A DNA stretch of 64,000 nucleotides, from positions 21,170,794 through 21,234,793 of the forward strand of contig NW_004955425.1 in assembly GCF_000276665.1 (NCBI RefSeq), written 5' to 3'. Under the pieces are notes generated by a model. The model was not told where the DNA came from. It ran no database searches and saw only the letters and a program-made list of their open reading frames with translations. This stretch comes from Chinchilla lanigera. Its lineage: Eukaryota > Chordata > Mammalia > Rodentia > Chinchillidae. Positions 21,261 to 33,062 of the stretch are shown one piece after another. The stretch's first letter is position 1. The number at the start of each line of letters is the position of its first letter. Position numbers and translations under genes: made by a program.

Positions 21261-23019
21261 TGACTCCCTTGTGATGGATGTTAAAGTCAGTTCCTCTTGT
21301 AGTGGCCCCACAGGAAGATCACCCACATTATTTTCCCTGCAGCCCTTGTACTCACGCTTCATTCTCAAAGATCCGGTAAGAAACAGTATCTGACAGACTG
21401 AAGTGGACAAAAGATATGAAGCAGACATAGCCAAGGCTGAAATTAGTCATTAAAAGTAGGGTGATTTTTTTTTTTTTTATAAATTAAGTATTTTAAGAAT
21501 CCTAGGAAAGATGAGTAGTTAAAGGAATTAATAATTGATTTTCCTGTAAGGTAAATAAGTCAATTTTTTAAAAAAAGGTTAGCCCTGATTTTTACATGTA
21601 TATGTTTGCCCAGACTGGAAATTTATGTGCAATAATAATATAATCACATAAAAGTATGATAAGTTAATGTGACCCAGAGAGGTAGTGCCTCAAATGAATA
21701 AGAGAGATTAGTGTCCAGTCTTGTTTTATTTAAACTATCTTGGGATCTCAGGGAAGAAGGAGCCAGTCAGTGGTGTGTTAATGAGATTTGCAGATGGCTT
21801 TAAGTTTGGAGGTATTGTAAACAGCAGGAATAACTGAGAAATGATACAGAGGATCTGGAAAGGTTAGGAACACGGACAGGAAATCAAATGATTCAGCCTG
21901 GAGTAATGCAAGCCAATCTGACATCTGGGCCAAATAAGAAGAAATACAGATACGCTATGAAAAAGACAAACATGGAAAACAGTCATCTCAAAGGAGAATG
22001 GAGGGCACTAGAGGAAAATAAGAGAGGGAAGAAAGAGGAACCAGTGGTGATTGAACACCCACTGTGTCCCCAGGCCTTTCCATGTTGATTTCTTTTTGAC
22101 CAAGTTGAAGTGATTCGATGCTGTTTAAGAAATGAAGCTTTCTGAGGATTGGTTATGCAGAAGAGCTCAGCGCTTAATGAAACTTTTGTTGCTTCCCTTT
22201 GGTTGACCTCATGTTTTGGTGTGTTATTAGTAGAAACAACAATGTGAACGTGGCCTGAAATGCTCCAGTAGGAGAGATCATTCACTACCTACCTGCCTGA
22301 GCATTGCTTATTTAGTGAGTGCTTCCAAGAATGCTTGGAGCTGCTTCCATTAGACTATCCTAGGCACCAGCAGCAGCACGATGAGGTCCCAGGAGTCCAG
22401 CTACAGCAAAAATAAGACAAACATCTCGTGATGGCTGCCCCACACGCACCTATCACACGCGCCTATCTTCCTCTCTTCCAGTGTTACTCTCTAGCAACAG
22501 CTCCCAGCCCAAGCCTTTGCCTGAGTTTCCACTATCCCTTCTCTCTTGATGTCCAAGTCTGTGATCATCTGTTTCCTCTAGATGTCAGTAAACTAGGTCA
22601 GATTTATCAAGGATATTGTCTTAATTTATGAATTTTCAGTATTTTTAAATGGAGCCACTACTCGTTTTTTCTGTTACGAGGTCTTAAAGAATTGTGAGGA
22701 CCTCATGTGGATGACAAGAAAAAGAACCAATTATTCTAGGGAGGAAAAATTCTGAGCAGACAGTGCTGACTATACCTGTTCCTCATCCTGAGAACACAGA
22801 AGATTCTGTGAAAGAGGTAAGCTGGAAAGGCAGCATCTTGCTTGTAACACTTGCTATGAGATGTGGCTCTGAGCAGAAGCCTAAAGCTGAATGTGTCACT
22901 TGTGCCCAATTATATTTGGCTTATAACACCTCTCCCCAGGCACATTTGCCTTGTTGAGTATTGTCTATTCGTCATCCAAGTGGAGACAAACTACTATTGT
23001 AGTTGAAGACTAAAAATAT
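21261..23019. other. Intergenic, no gene seen
   Basis: Poly(T) at 21466-21478. The open frames at 21888-22088 and 22428-22631 have no recognisable content. Confidence 0.5.
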
Positions 23020-24190
23020 TACTCATTTATTTAATAAGTACTGGATTACCTCCTATATTCCAGGCGCTGTTCTTGGTGCGCAGGATACAAGAGTGAATAT
23101 AAGAAAGATTTCTGCTCTCATGCTACTTACATTCCAGCAGGGGGAGACAATTAATAATGAAGCTAATAAATAAAGTTTACATAATATAGTAGAAAGTGCA
23201 GAAAGGGGAAAGGAAAGCAGAATGAGGGAGCTGGGAGTGCTGGGTTTGGGGGCGAGTTACAGTATTAAATATGGCAGGATAATGCAGTTGTCACTGAGGA
23301 CAGCATCTGAACAAAGACTTGAAAAGAGTGTGGGGTTAGCCTTCCAGCCCAACAAAAAGCATTTTAGGCAGAGGGCACAAGTAGAAGTTATCTGGTCAGT
23401 CTGAGAAGCAGCTAGAAGTCCAAAGCCTCTGGAACACAGTGATCAAAGAGGAGAGTAAAAGACATGAGGTCTGTAGCTGGGGGATGAGAGCGGACCAGGG
23501 AAGAGCTTGAAGGCATTTGCAAGGCCTTGGTTTTAACTCGGATCCACTACAGTGCTTTTGGGTAAAGAAGTGACGCCCATCATTACTTTTTAAAAGGATT
23601 ACAAAAAGATTCTGTAAGCTGTGGTATTGAGGATGGGCTAGGGGGTCAGCAGGAAGCCAACTTGGGAGTGTACCGTAGTAACTGAGGGCCAAGAGAGGAT
23701 GGAAGCTCAGATGGACCAGGACAGTTGTAGTGGAAGTGGTGGGAAGTGATTGGACTGTGGGTGGTTTTGCCAGTACCGTGAAGATTTCCTGGCTGACTGG
23801 TGATGGATTGTGAAAGGAAGAGAAGAAGCATGATTGCAAGAATTCTGGAAGGAGCACTGGCTTGATCAAGTTGCTGTCAGCTGAGATGAGAGAATACTAT
23901 GAGTAGAAGAGCTTTTGGGGGGAGACTGAGAGTCCATTCTGACCTGTTGAGCTTGAGACGTTGTTCAACACTCGAGTGCAGACACTGAGTCAGCGCTCTG
24001 AGTGTGTGAACCTGGAGTCCAGGTGGTACCCACTGAAGAATCATCAGCGTAAAAGTGTTAATGCGAAGGGCCAGATGAAGTGATCACACGTTTAAATTAG
24101 TGAGAAAAGAAGACCAAAAAGTGAGCTCTGGGGAAGACCAAAGACTAAAATCAAAGAGAACACGAAAGGGAAGGTGAGGTTGGCGAGGAG
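23020..24190 (+). repeat. Ancient mammalian interspersed repeat (copy 1)
   Basis: The order of blocks is that of a long, familiar mammal-wide repeat: TATATTCCAGGCGCTGTTCT, CTTACATTCCAGCAGGGGG, GAACAAAGACTTGAAAAG, AGGCAGAGGGCACAAGTAGA, GCTTGAAGGCATTTGCAAGG, then TGAGCTCTGGGGAAGACCAA. A second, more eroded copy lies at 27840-28700. I do not assign the family name. Confidence 0.5.
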
Positions 24191-24319
24191 GAGGAAGATG
24201 AACGTGTTGTTCTCAACACCAGGTGCAGAGTGGGCACTAACAAAGTGGGGGTGGTCAGCTGGACTGGCTCTAATTGATGGATCCCACGAGATGAGTACAG
24301 AAACAAGGCACAGAGCGGG

Positions 24320-24445
24320 GCCGGGCTGTAGTCTGTACTTGGGAGGTGAAGGTGGGAAGATCACTTGAACTAGAAGTTTGATGTCAGCCTGGGTGACATA
24401 GTAAGACTCCATCTCAACCAAAAAAGAAAGAAACAAATAAATAAG
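24320..24445 (+). mobile_element. B1 SINE fragment (sense)
   Basis: CTGTAGTCTGTACTTGGGAG, GGTGGGAAGATCACTTGAA, then GCCTGGGTGACATAGTAAGA and a mixed A-rich tail: a 7SL-derived B1 lacking its first ~20 bp. Confidence 0.8.
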
Positions 24446-24815
24446 CATGCAGTTTTGATGGCATGGTTGGAGTTTAAACCTGAGAGGAATAGGCAGGAGA
24501 GAGACTAGGAGGAAAAGAATTGAGACCAGTGAGGAGAAACCAATATGATCATTGTAAAAAAACAACAGTACTGGGAAAGGTATCTAGTGGTAAGGATATC
24601 CTCCCCTGGGTCATGAAACTCCCATCAAGGAAGCAGCCACCTCTTTATGCATATTAATGTACAGCTGGAAAGCAAGTCAGCCTGCAAAGCAGTAGGAAAT
24701 ACTCTCCATTAATGGAGATCCGAATGGAATTTAAGAGTTGGTGAAGGGAATTCTTATTTATTACACAAATATTGCTATTTGAAACATGGGCCTCCTCTCA
24801 TAATGATAAGCTACA
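24446..24815. other. Intergenic gap
   Basis: No gene and no clear repeat. Confidence 0.5.
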
Positions 24816-24976
24816 TTTTTTTTTTTTTTTTTTTTTCAAGACAGGGTCTTGCTATGTGGTTCAGGCTGGTTTTGAACTCACTATGTAACCCAAACTGGCT
24901 TTGAACTCACAGCAATCTTCCTGCCTCAGCCTTCCAGGTACTAGTATTACAGTTATGCAGCACCACATCTGGCTTA
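24816..24976 (-). mobile_element. B1 SINE (antisense)
   Basis: A 21-T run followed by AAGACAGGGTCTTGCTATG, CAGGCTGGTTTTGAACTCA, the quasi-duplicated GTAACCCAAACTGGCTTTG, and a decayed A-box end ACCACATCTGGC. Confidence 0.9.
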
Positions 24977-25369
24977 TAGTATTTAATTTTATAAGCAAGG
25001 CCTCACCTCTTAATGCTTTTATACTTACTTAAGCTAGATGATGCAGAGACCAACTCAGTCATTTGCATATTTTCTTTGTGGAGGATTTAGGTAATAGAAT
25101 TTCCTTCCTTTACCTCAGTCTCTGGCTCAGAGAATGGAACCCACATGAGATAAATCTGCGTCTTTGTTCTCCTTTTGAGCAACTTGGTGAGTATGTGTGT
25201 TCATCAGAAGACAGGATGAGGGGTTATCACTATAGAAAGCAGTGAAACATTAAAAAAAAAAAGCTGTGTGAAACATATGGATGTACTAAGGAAAATGTAA
25301 TGCTTTGAAGGTAGAGAGTCATCAGAAAATAAGCCAGAAGCCTTGGCTTCATCCTCTCTTACCCCATCT
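24977..25369. other. Intergenic gap
   Basis: No gene and no clear repeat. Confidence 0.5.
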
Positions 25370-26080
25370 AGCTCCTCGATCCGCTGGTCCCATCTGCTCT
25401 CCACTGTGGTCTCTGCTAGCAGGAGGTACAAACTCCTCTCCATGCCTGGCTTGCCTCTTCTGCTCCAGACCCGGGAGCAGATGCACCATCGGTCTTCCTG
25501 CAGCTGCCTTTTCCTGCCCAGTCTGCCCTCCACATGTTCAGCAACAATCCTTCCAAAATGCAAAATGGCCCTGTCTCACCCTAGCTGAATGCTCTTGAAT
25601 GGGCCTTCATTGCAATCCAGTCTGAGCTCCTTATTGCAGCTTGTAAAACATCTCATTCTCTTTTCTAATGAGACTACGCCTCTATTCTGTCCTTGCCATC
25701 ACAGAGGCAGCCACAATACCTCCTTGCTCCACAAATGCTCTAGACTTTCTCTTAAATCTTTGGATGAGGAGACTCCAGTGAGTAATAGGAGAAGTCACAA
25801 AATCAATTTAACATTCAGTTTTTAAGCTCCATTAAAATAGAAATAGAAGGACCATTCTCTGTTTCAGTGTCCCTTACATTCACATGATACCAGATGTTTC
25901 CCCTTCCCTGTGTCTGATGTGCATGCACAACAGCACTGCACGTAATCCTCTTGTTGGCTTCTCCTCTGCTTGGCTTTGAGAACCCTCATGGTCAGTCCTT
26001 GGCCCTCAGTTTATATCTTAGTCATTTTACAAACTTTCCCTTGCTTGTCTTTTCCATTCCCTAAACTTTAAATACTGCCT
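25370..26080 (-). repeat. Possible L2 fragment (antisense)
   Basis: Pyrimidine-rich text with L2 3'-end style blocks (CTCCACATGTTCAGC, CCTTCATTGCAATCCAGTC, CCCTGTGTCTGATGTGCATG). Weak; no protein frame. Confidence 0.3.
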
Positions 26081-26319
26081 GTGTTTTGAAGTGTCAAAGA
26101 TTGACATGTCCAGCCCAATCTCTCCTGCTGAAATTAGACTCCAATCCAAAAGGAAATGTCCACGAGGTCTGCAGCAATCCTAGACTTGTATTTAAAGATG
26201 GACCCTGGTACTCACTTTATCAAAATCTCTTTTTCTTTCCTTTCTCAGTAAATGTCACGTGCATCTCTCCTTTGCTTGAGGCACAGATCTGGATATGTAT
26301 CTCTTCATTTCAGTCTGTT

Positions 26320-26555
26320 AAGAAGGAATACATGCAAGTAATATTTGACAAGTTTTATACATAATAACTTGTTTAATTCTCACAAGTCTTCAAAGTAGCT
26401 ACTATTATTATCACCCACTTTATAGAAATGGAAATCAAGGTACACTGAGGTTAAATAATTTGCCTAAGGCCACAGAGTTTACTAATGGAATTGGGATTTA
26501 AATAAGACAATCTGTCCTCAGAGTTTATGTGTTAGTCTGTACTCTGTTATTTTTG
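26320..26555 (+). mobile_element. MIR SINE
   Basis: TTTAATTCTCACAAGTCTTC, ATCACCCACTTTATAGAAAT, then AAATAATTTGCCTAAGGCCA and ATTGGGATTTAAA, all in MIR order. Confidence 0.8.
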
Positions 26556-26560
26556 GCACC

Positions 26561-26989
26561 TGCTATAGCTTGTATATAGATGTGACCCCCCAAACCTCAT
26601 GAGCTCATAGGTAGGGCTTGTTGGAGCTGGCTGCATCTAGGTGTTCCTGAATTAAAAGTGTGTGATAACTAAATTAGTCCACTGTTTGGTTTAGCATAGT
26701 TCTCGGTGTAGATGATGGGAAAGCGCACCTGGAGTGTGGGTAGTACTGACCAATAGGCTTGTGGCCTGGGTGGGATAAAAGTCTAGAAGACTGGTGGCTT
26801 TGCTACTTCTTGTCTTTCCTGCCATGAGCTGTTTGTCCTCTGCCATGCCCCTCTGCCATTGCACCCTGCCTTGGACCCAGCCAGCTATGGTCTGAAACCT
26901 CTACAAAATGTGAGCTACAATAAACCTTTCCTTGTTGAACTTTAGAGTGTCTAATATTTTGTCCCAACAATGAGGAAGTAACTAAGACA
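26561..26989 (+). mobile_element. MaLR-type solo LTR with 5-bp target-site duplication
   Basis: Begins TGCTATAGC and ends CTAAGACA (TG..CA), flanked by the perfect 5-bp repeat GCACC at 26556-26560 and 26990-26994. Near its end it carries an AATAAA inside CAATAAACCTTTCC and the conserved TATTTTGTCCCAACAA...GTAACTAAGACA tail of ERVL-MaLR LTRs. Non-coding. Confidence 0.85.
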
Positions 26990-26994
26990 GCACC

Positions 26995-27448
26995 TCCGTT
27001 TGACTGACCCCTATATACAGCCTATCAAAAGTGCAATCAGTTCCACCTCCAAGGATGTCTAAGCCCATTTACCTTTTTCCATGTCAGTTGCTTCCACCCT
27101 AGTCTTTTGCTAGGATTATGATACTTTCCTGAGATCTCCAGGCTCTTTCTGTCTTCCCACCTCCCTAGACTCTCCACTCCCAGTCATTCTTCCCAGAGAA
27201 GTCAGATGTTTGTTTAAATGTAATTCTTTTCCTTCCTTAACTCCCCTATCCAAATACCCTTCCCCCAGTTATTTCTCATTGTACTATTCTTTTCTTCAGT
27301 ATTAATTTTATAATTGAAAATGATGCCCTTGTGTATTTTTTTTTAAAAAACAATGAGAGCAGGCATTTTGATTTATTTTCTACTATCTACCCAGTACCTG
27401 GCATAGAGCTTTGTACACAGTAATATGTGTGAGTGGAAGAACAGATGG
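26995..27448. other. Intergenic gap
   Basis: Pyrimidine-rich, with no gene. A short L2 or MIR-like segment may lie around 27350-27430. Confidence 0.4.
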
Positions 27449-27549
27449 ATGAGTGACTAATGATTGGATAATTTTTATGGGTTAAAAGAACAGTAACCCA
27501 TGAGTGACTAATGATTGGATAATTTTTGTGGGTTAAAAGAAAAGTAGAG
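27449..27549 (+). repeat. 51-bp tandem duplication
   Basis: Units 27449-27499 and 27500-27549 share ATGAGTGACTAATGATTGGA and TGGGTTAAAAGAA with only a few differences. It is a local, apparently recent duplication. Confidence 0.9.
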
Positions 27550-27839
27550 TTGGACCTCTTTATGACTGGGCTAATTGGAAGAGGCTGTATGAATTAGTGA
27601 ATTATATGCAATGTCTTATTTTTAAAAAATAAATTGGAGTTTTATTGTTTCAGTGAAAGCCACAGGTGTAATTCTATGGTAGTAAGATGACACTCATTGC
27701 CTCCACCACTGTCCCCAGCTCCTTTCTCAGAAATCCCACCCCTAGTTTCTTACCCTTGATAGCTGATTGGACCAGGAATGGCAGCTGACCCCAGCTGGGC
27801 AAATTAAAATCAGGAAATGTGAAACAGATTTTAAGGTAA

Positions 27840-28352
27840 ACTGCATTCACCCATCTTTCAAATATTTTTTGAGCATTTAAGATGAAGGAATTGATTGTTG
27901 AGGATATAAGGAACTAGATACAGCTTTCCTGGAAGGCATTTACAGTTCACTGGAGAAAGCTGATGAGTGAAACTGCAGTTGCAGTTCTTTGTGTTGTGTG
28001 CTGTGATATGCAGGATCAAATGCTGCAGGAGCACAGAGGAGAGACCCTGGTGCGGTCTTGGAAAGGCAGAGGGAGCTTCCTAGGAGATGATATCTGGCCC
28101 ACAAGAAAGCTTAATAAATCTAGGAGAGAGAAGGGGTGAGGCAGAGAATATTCTAAGGACTGGGAACGGAGAATGAAAACAGTGCCTTCCATCTGATGTG
28201 CAAGGTCCAGGGAGTTATGCTGAGAGTGGAGAGTGGTCACCGTCCTGAAGGCCTTGTCAACCTCTACCAGGTTTAGATTTTCTCCTAAAGACAGTGAGAG
28301 CTCTGAATAAGGCTTTTAGCAGAGGAGTGATACATCCAGTAGTTTCTCAGCT
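27840..28352 (+). repeat. Ancient mammalian interspersed repeat (copy 2, left part)
   Basis: Same repeat as at 23.0-24.2 kb: matching blocks include GAGGATATAAGGAACTAGAT (equivalent of the 'gcgcaggatacaag' region), CTCTGAATAAGGCTTTTAGC and AGAGGAGTGATACATCC. The match resumes after the SINE at 28498-28700. Confidence 0.45.
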
Positions 28353-28497
28353 ATTTTTCAGTACTAGGGAGAAGTATTTTGAGACAGAGTCTCACTAAAT
28401 TGCTAAGTTGCCCAAGCTGGGCTCAAACTTTTGATCTTCCCTGCCTCAGTCTGCCAGAGTTCTGGGATTAGAAGTGTGTACCACAGTGCCTAGCACA
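28353..28497 (-). mobile_element. B1-ID dimeric SINE (antisense), inside the ancient repeat
   Basis: TTCAGTACTAGGGA is the reversed end of an ID half. Then GAGACAGAGTCTCACTAAAT, GCTGGGCTCAAACTTTTGAT and TCTGGGATTAGAAGTGTG follow as reversed B1. It splits the ancient repeat. Confidence 0.7.
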
Positions 28498-28854
28498 CAT
28501 TCAGGTTTCACTCTACAAAGATCCCTGTGTTCTGAATGGATTATATGAGAAGAGATGACACCATTAAGAGATGGTTAGGGAAATCTAGACAAGAAATGAT
28601 GATGGTAGAAATAAGTTGCTTCAGTGGAAACAGAGTGCATGGCCACAGTGATGTTTAGGATGGAGATGAGAAGGAGGGGGAGGGGGCATTAATAATGGTC
28701 AAGGTTTAAGGTTTAGGCTAACAGCAGAAAGTGGGGCCACTCATGAGACATGATGCACAGGAACTCAGGAAGAAGCTGGGTTGGAGACATGGATGTCAAA
28801 ATTATGCCCACAGGCTTGATAATATCCAGTGAGTTGTGGACAGTTAGAAAAGGT
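28498..28854 (+). repeat. Ancient mammalian interspersed repeat (copy 2, right part)
   Basis: After the SINE, GAAATCTAGACAAGAAATGA, GATGGTAGAAATAAG and GGTTGGAGACATGGATGTCA continue the copy 1 order up to the purine tract. Confidence 0.4.
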
Positions 28855-28955
28855 GAGGAAGGGAGCGGAGAAGAGGAGCAAACAGAAGAGGAGAGGAGAA
28901 GAGAGGAGGGGAGAGGAGAGGAGAGGAGAGGAGAGGAGAGAAGAGAAGAGAGGCA
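28855..28955 (+). repeat. (GAGAG/GAGGA)n purine microsatellite
   Basis: About 100 bp almost free of pyrimidines on the + strand (GAGGAGAGGAGAGG units). The open frames over it on both strands are compositional artefacts. Confidence 0.9.
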
Positions 28956-29248
28956 TGCACAGAACCTTGAGCAAGTCCACAACTGAATAACTAGATGAGG
29001 AGGAAGAGCCTGAGGTGCCCAGAGAACAGCTAGAAATCACGATATCATGGAAACAAAATATGAGATCCTTTCTAGAATGTTCTGGTGAACATCAGAAGGT
29101 TCACATGCCCAAAGCAAACAATTATCTAATAGAAATGAAATTTCTCTTAGACAAGTAAACACTAGTTATTCTTACTAATCTTACTGAGAACATTTCATTT
29201 GTTTCAAGAATATGGAGGTAAATTTGGACTGATACTTTACAGGACCTT

Positions 29249-29264
29249 AAGAATAAAGGGTTCT
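29249..29264 (+). repeat. Left target-site duplication of L1 number 1
   Basis: AAGAATAAAGGGTTCT, identical to 33063-33078. It marks the left edge of the L1 insertion. Confidence 0.85.
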
Positions 29265-29281
29265 ACCAAACTTGTAAACAA

Positions 29282-32200
29282 ATGGGCTTAGTAGACCTTT
29301 ACAGAGTGTTCCACCCAACAACATCAGAATACACATTCTTCTTAGCTGTGTATGAGACATTCTCTAAAATAGACCATGTACTAGCCCATAGAACATGCTT
29401 AAGTAAATGCAAAGGAATCAAAATTATCTCATGTATATTATCTGACAATAGTGCAATGAACTTGGAAATTATTGACAAAAGCAACTGCAAAAACTCAATA
29501 AACATGTGAAAATTAAAAGACACCTTCCTGAACACCCAATGGGTCACAGATTAAATCAAAGAAGGAATTAAACAATATCTACAATCAAATGAAAAATGCA
29601 AATAAAACTCACCGAACCTGTGGGACACAATGAAAGCAGTGCTCAAAGGGAAATTTACAGCAGTGAGTTCTCACATCAGGAAAACAGAATGAGCACAAAT
29701 AAACAACTTAATGCTGCACCTCAAGCTTCTAGAAAAAGAAGAGCAAGTCAAGCCACAGCCCAAAGAAGGGAGGAAATTATAAAGATCAGAGCAGAAATTA
29801 ATGCAATGGAGACTAAGAAAGCAATACAAAGAATTAATGAAGAGTTGGTTTTTTGAAAAAATAAATAAAATTGATAAACCCCTAGCCAATCTTATGAAAA
29901 AAAAAAAAAAGAAAGAAAAAGCTGATATTCATGCAAAAAGAATGAAAAGGGTAAAATCACTACAGATCCTGTGGAAATTCAGAAGATTATAAATACCTAC
30001 TTTGAAAATCTTTACTCTCATAGGATGGAAAACACAGAAAAATTAGACAGGTTCCTAGAACATGAATTACCAAAGCCGAATCAAGAAAATATAAAAATTC
30101 TGTATAACCCAATATCAGTCAATAAAATTGAAAATGTAATTAAAAACTTACCAACAAAGAAAAGCCCAGGTACTGATGGATTTACTACTGAATTCTACAA
30201 GAAATTTAGAGACTATTTAACACCAATATTCCTCAAATGCTTTAATGAAGTTGAAAGGGAAGCAATTCTCCCTAAATCATTCCTGGAGGCAAGTATTACT
30301 CTGATATCAAAGTCAGCCAGAGAAAGACCCAACCGAAAAAAGAAAACTACGGGCCAATCTCCTAATGAACATAGATGTAAAATTCCTCAGTGAAATACTA
30401 TCAAACAGAATGCAACAAACCATCAAGAAGATTATACAACATGACCAAGTGGGATTCATCGCAGGAATGCAGGGATGGCTCAATATACACAAATCAATAA
30501 ATGTAATACACCATATCAACAGAACCAAAGACAAAAATCACATGATCATCTCAATAGATGCAGAGAAAGATTTTGATAAAGTCCAAGACTCATTCATGAT
30601 AAAAAAAATCTTACAGAAAATCAGAAGAAATGGTAATTACCTCAATCTGATAAGAGCTATCCATCTGTAACAAACCAACAGCCAACATCATACTAAGAAG
30701 ACAAAAGCTGAAAGTTTTCACTCTAAAACCAGAAATAAGACAAGGATGTCCACTACTACCACTCCCATTCAGTATAGTTCTGGAAACATTAGCCAGAGCA
30801 ATTAGGCAAGAAAGAGAAATAAAATGAAAACAGATAGGAAAGGAAGAAGTCAAATTATTATTATTCACAGATGACATGATACTCCACATAAAAAACCCCA
30901 AAACTCCACCAAAAAATCTAGATTTAATAACCAAATTCTGTAGCATGTCTGGATACAGTGTCAACATTCAAAAATCAATAGCATTGCTGTACACAACAAA
31001 CATACTGAGACAGAAGTTAAGGAAACAACACCCTTCACAACAGAATAAAAAGATGAAATATTTAAGAATCAGTCTAACAAAGGAAGTAAAAGATCTCTAC
31101 ATTGAAAATTATAGACTCAGGGGCTGGGGATTTAGCTCAGCGGCAAAGCGCCTGCCTCGCAAGCGCAAGGTCGTGAGTTCAGTTCCCGGTACCGGAGAAA
31201 AACTAAAAAAAAAAAAGAAAATTATAGACTCAGCAAAAAGAGATCGAAGAGGATTTCAGTATATGAAAAGATATTCCTTGCTCATGGATAGAAAGAAATA
31301 ACATTGTGAAAATGGCCATACTCCTAAAACTGTTATGCAGATTTAATGCAATCCCAGTCAAAATACCATTAACATACCTGACAGATCTAGAAAAACATTC
31401 CTAAAATTCATCTGGCACCAGAAGAGACCTAGAATAGCAAAGGCAATCCTGGGCAACAAAGGCAAGACAGGAGTCATCACAATCCCTGACTTGAAATTAT
31501 ACTACAAAGCTACTCTGATAAAATCAGCATGGTACTGGCAAATAAAACACACCTGAGGACCAGTGGAACAGATTAGAAGATACAGACACAAGTACAAACA
31601 CACTTAGCCACCTTATCTTTGACAAAGGGGCCAAACATGTTCACTGGAAGAAAGATAACCTCTTTAACAAATGGAGCTGGAAAAACTGGCTCTCTACATG
31701 CTGAAGACTGAAACTGACTGATGTCTATCACCATGCACCAAACTAAAGTCAAAATGGATCCAAGATCTAAATATTAAAACTCTAAATCTACTGGAGGAAA
31801 AAGTAGGTAGAAATCTTGAAGGGGGTAGGCAGAGAGTTTTTGAACAAAACCCAAACTGTGTAGGAAATATTTCAAAGTGTCAACAACTGGGATCTCATCT
31901 TATTAAAGAATTTTTGCACATCAAAAAAAATCACCAACAGAATGAAAAGAAAAACTACAATCTTGAAAAAATATTTAGCCAACTGTCCATCAGATAAAGG
32001 ACTTCTATCTAAAATATATAAAGAATTTTTAAAAATCAGACCCCCAAAGTTCAAAGACCCAATCCAAAAATGGGCATCTGAGATGAATACACACTTCTCA
32101 GATAAAGAGATATAAATGGCAAATAAATATATGAAAAAATGTTCAACATCATTGGTCATTTGAGAAGTGCAAATTAAAACAACACTGAGATTCCATCTCA

Positions 32201-32600
32201 CCCTGTAAAGAATGGCTGTCATCAAAAAGTCAACCAATAACAAATGCTGGAGAGGCTGTGGGGAAAATGGAAGTCTTCTCCACTGTTGGTAGGAGTGTAG
32301 ACTGGTGAAACTGCTGTGGAAATCAGTGTGGAGATTTCTCAAAAAACTAAGATTAAAGGTTCCATTCAACCCAGCTATTCCCCTTCTGGGTATTTTTCCA
32401 GAAGAATTTAATACCATATCAATATTTACCATACCAATATATGTGCACCCACATTTATAGCAACACAATTTGTAATAGCTAAATCTTGGAAATAACCCAA
32501 ATGCCCATCAGGAGTGGATGCAAGGAGTGGATAAAAAAGATGTGGTATTTTTATACAATGGAGTATTACTCAGCTATAAAAAAGAAACTTGAGGCTTTTA
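29282..32600 (+). pseudogene. L1 ORF2 remnant of L1 number 1
   Basis: Related to L1 ORF2p (endonuclease plus reverse transcriptase). The frame is cut into at least five pieces (29282-29509, 29596-29856, 29971-30393, 30365-30670, 30876 onward) by stops and frameshifts, and interrupted by an ID SINE. The endonuclease N-terminus is missing because of 5' truncation. It cannot make an active protein. Confidence 0.88.
31121..31216 (+). mobile_element. ID SINE inserted in L1 number 1
   Basis: A body of about 75 bp with RNA polymerase III A box (TTAGCTCAGCGG) and B box (GAGTTCAGTTCCC), ending ACCGG plus an A-rich tail. It is flanked by a perfect 17-bp duplication, GAAAATTATAGACTCAG, at 31104-31120 and 31217-31233. 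It resembles a tRNA but has no intact tRNA fold and is not a tRNA gene. Confidence 0.95.
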
Positions 32601-32802
32601 TAGGTAAATGGATGTAACTAGAGACCATACTCATAAGTGAAATAAATCAGGCTTGCATGTGTAAACATCACATTGTCTTCCTAGTGTAAGAAACTGAAAG
32701 AGTAAATAAGACCCAAAAGGTATAGTAGATATTGTGAAAGGGAAAGGAATTGCTTAAAAGGAAAGAACAACTGGGATAGGGGAAAGGAGAAAAGAAGGAA
32801 TG

Positions 32803-32841
32803 CATATATATATATTTATATATATTTATATATATATATTA
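32803..32841. repeat. (TA)n/(TATATT)n tract in L1 3' UTR
   Basis: Alternating TATATATATATTTATATA units. Confidence 0.85.
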
Positions 32842-33062
32842 GCTAAGATAATAATACTACTAATTTTATTAGTTCATTGAAAGGAACAGTTAGTGTTTAT
32901 ATTGTTTGGTCAGTCTTACATGCCTATATCTAGTAATCTGAGCAACTACTTTGAAGATAACAATATGCAATATAATAACCATTGTTAATTTCCTATCATC
33001 TTGTTTTGAAAGTCTGTATTGCTATTGTTTTTTGTAATTCTCTTTAAAATAATTTTTTAAAA

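Larger units (their letters stand above)
29265..33062 (+). mobile_element. 5'-truncated L1 retrotransposon (number 1)
   Basis: About 3.8 kb bounded by a perfect 16-bp duplication (29249-29264 and 33063-33078). It starts inside the ORF2 endonuclease domain (VDLYRVFHP near 29288), goes through the reverse transcriptase (KSPGTDGFTTEFYK near 30160 and an FTDDM box near 30868, where active L1 has FADD), ends ORF2 near 32.6 kb and closes with a 3' UTR and short A-rich end. An ID SINE sits at 31121-31216. A (TA)n tract lies at 32803-32841. Confidence 0.92.

Noticed and set aside
28713..29040. Serine/leucine-rich and glutamate/arginine-rich open frames
   Set aside because: They are translations of a GAGGA microsatellite.
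31121..31195. Possible tRNA gene
   Set aside because: A and B boxes are present, but there is no cloverleaf, and an A tail plus target-site duplication show it is an ID SINE.
31872..32468. 198-residue - strand open frame
   Set aside because: It is the reverse-strand shadow of L1 ORF2 and its flanks. Sense L1 homology explains it.
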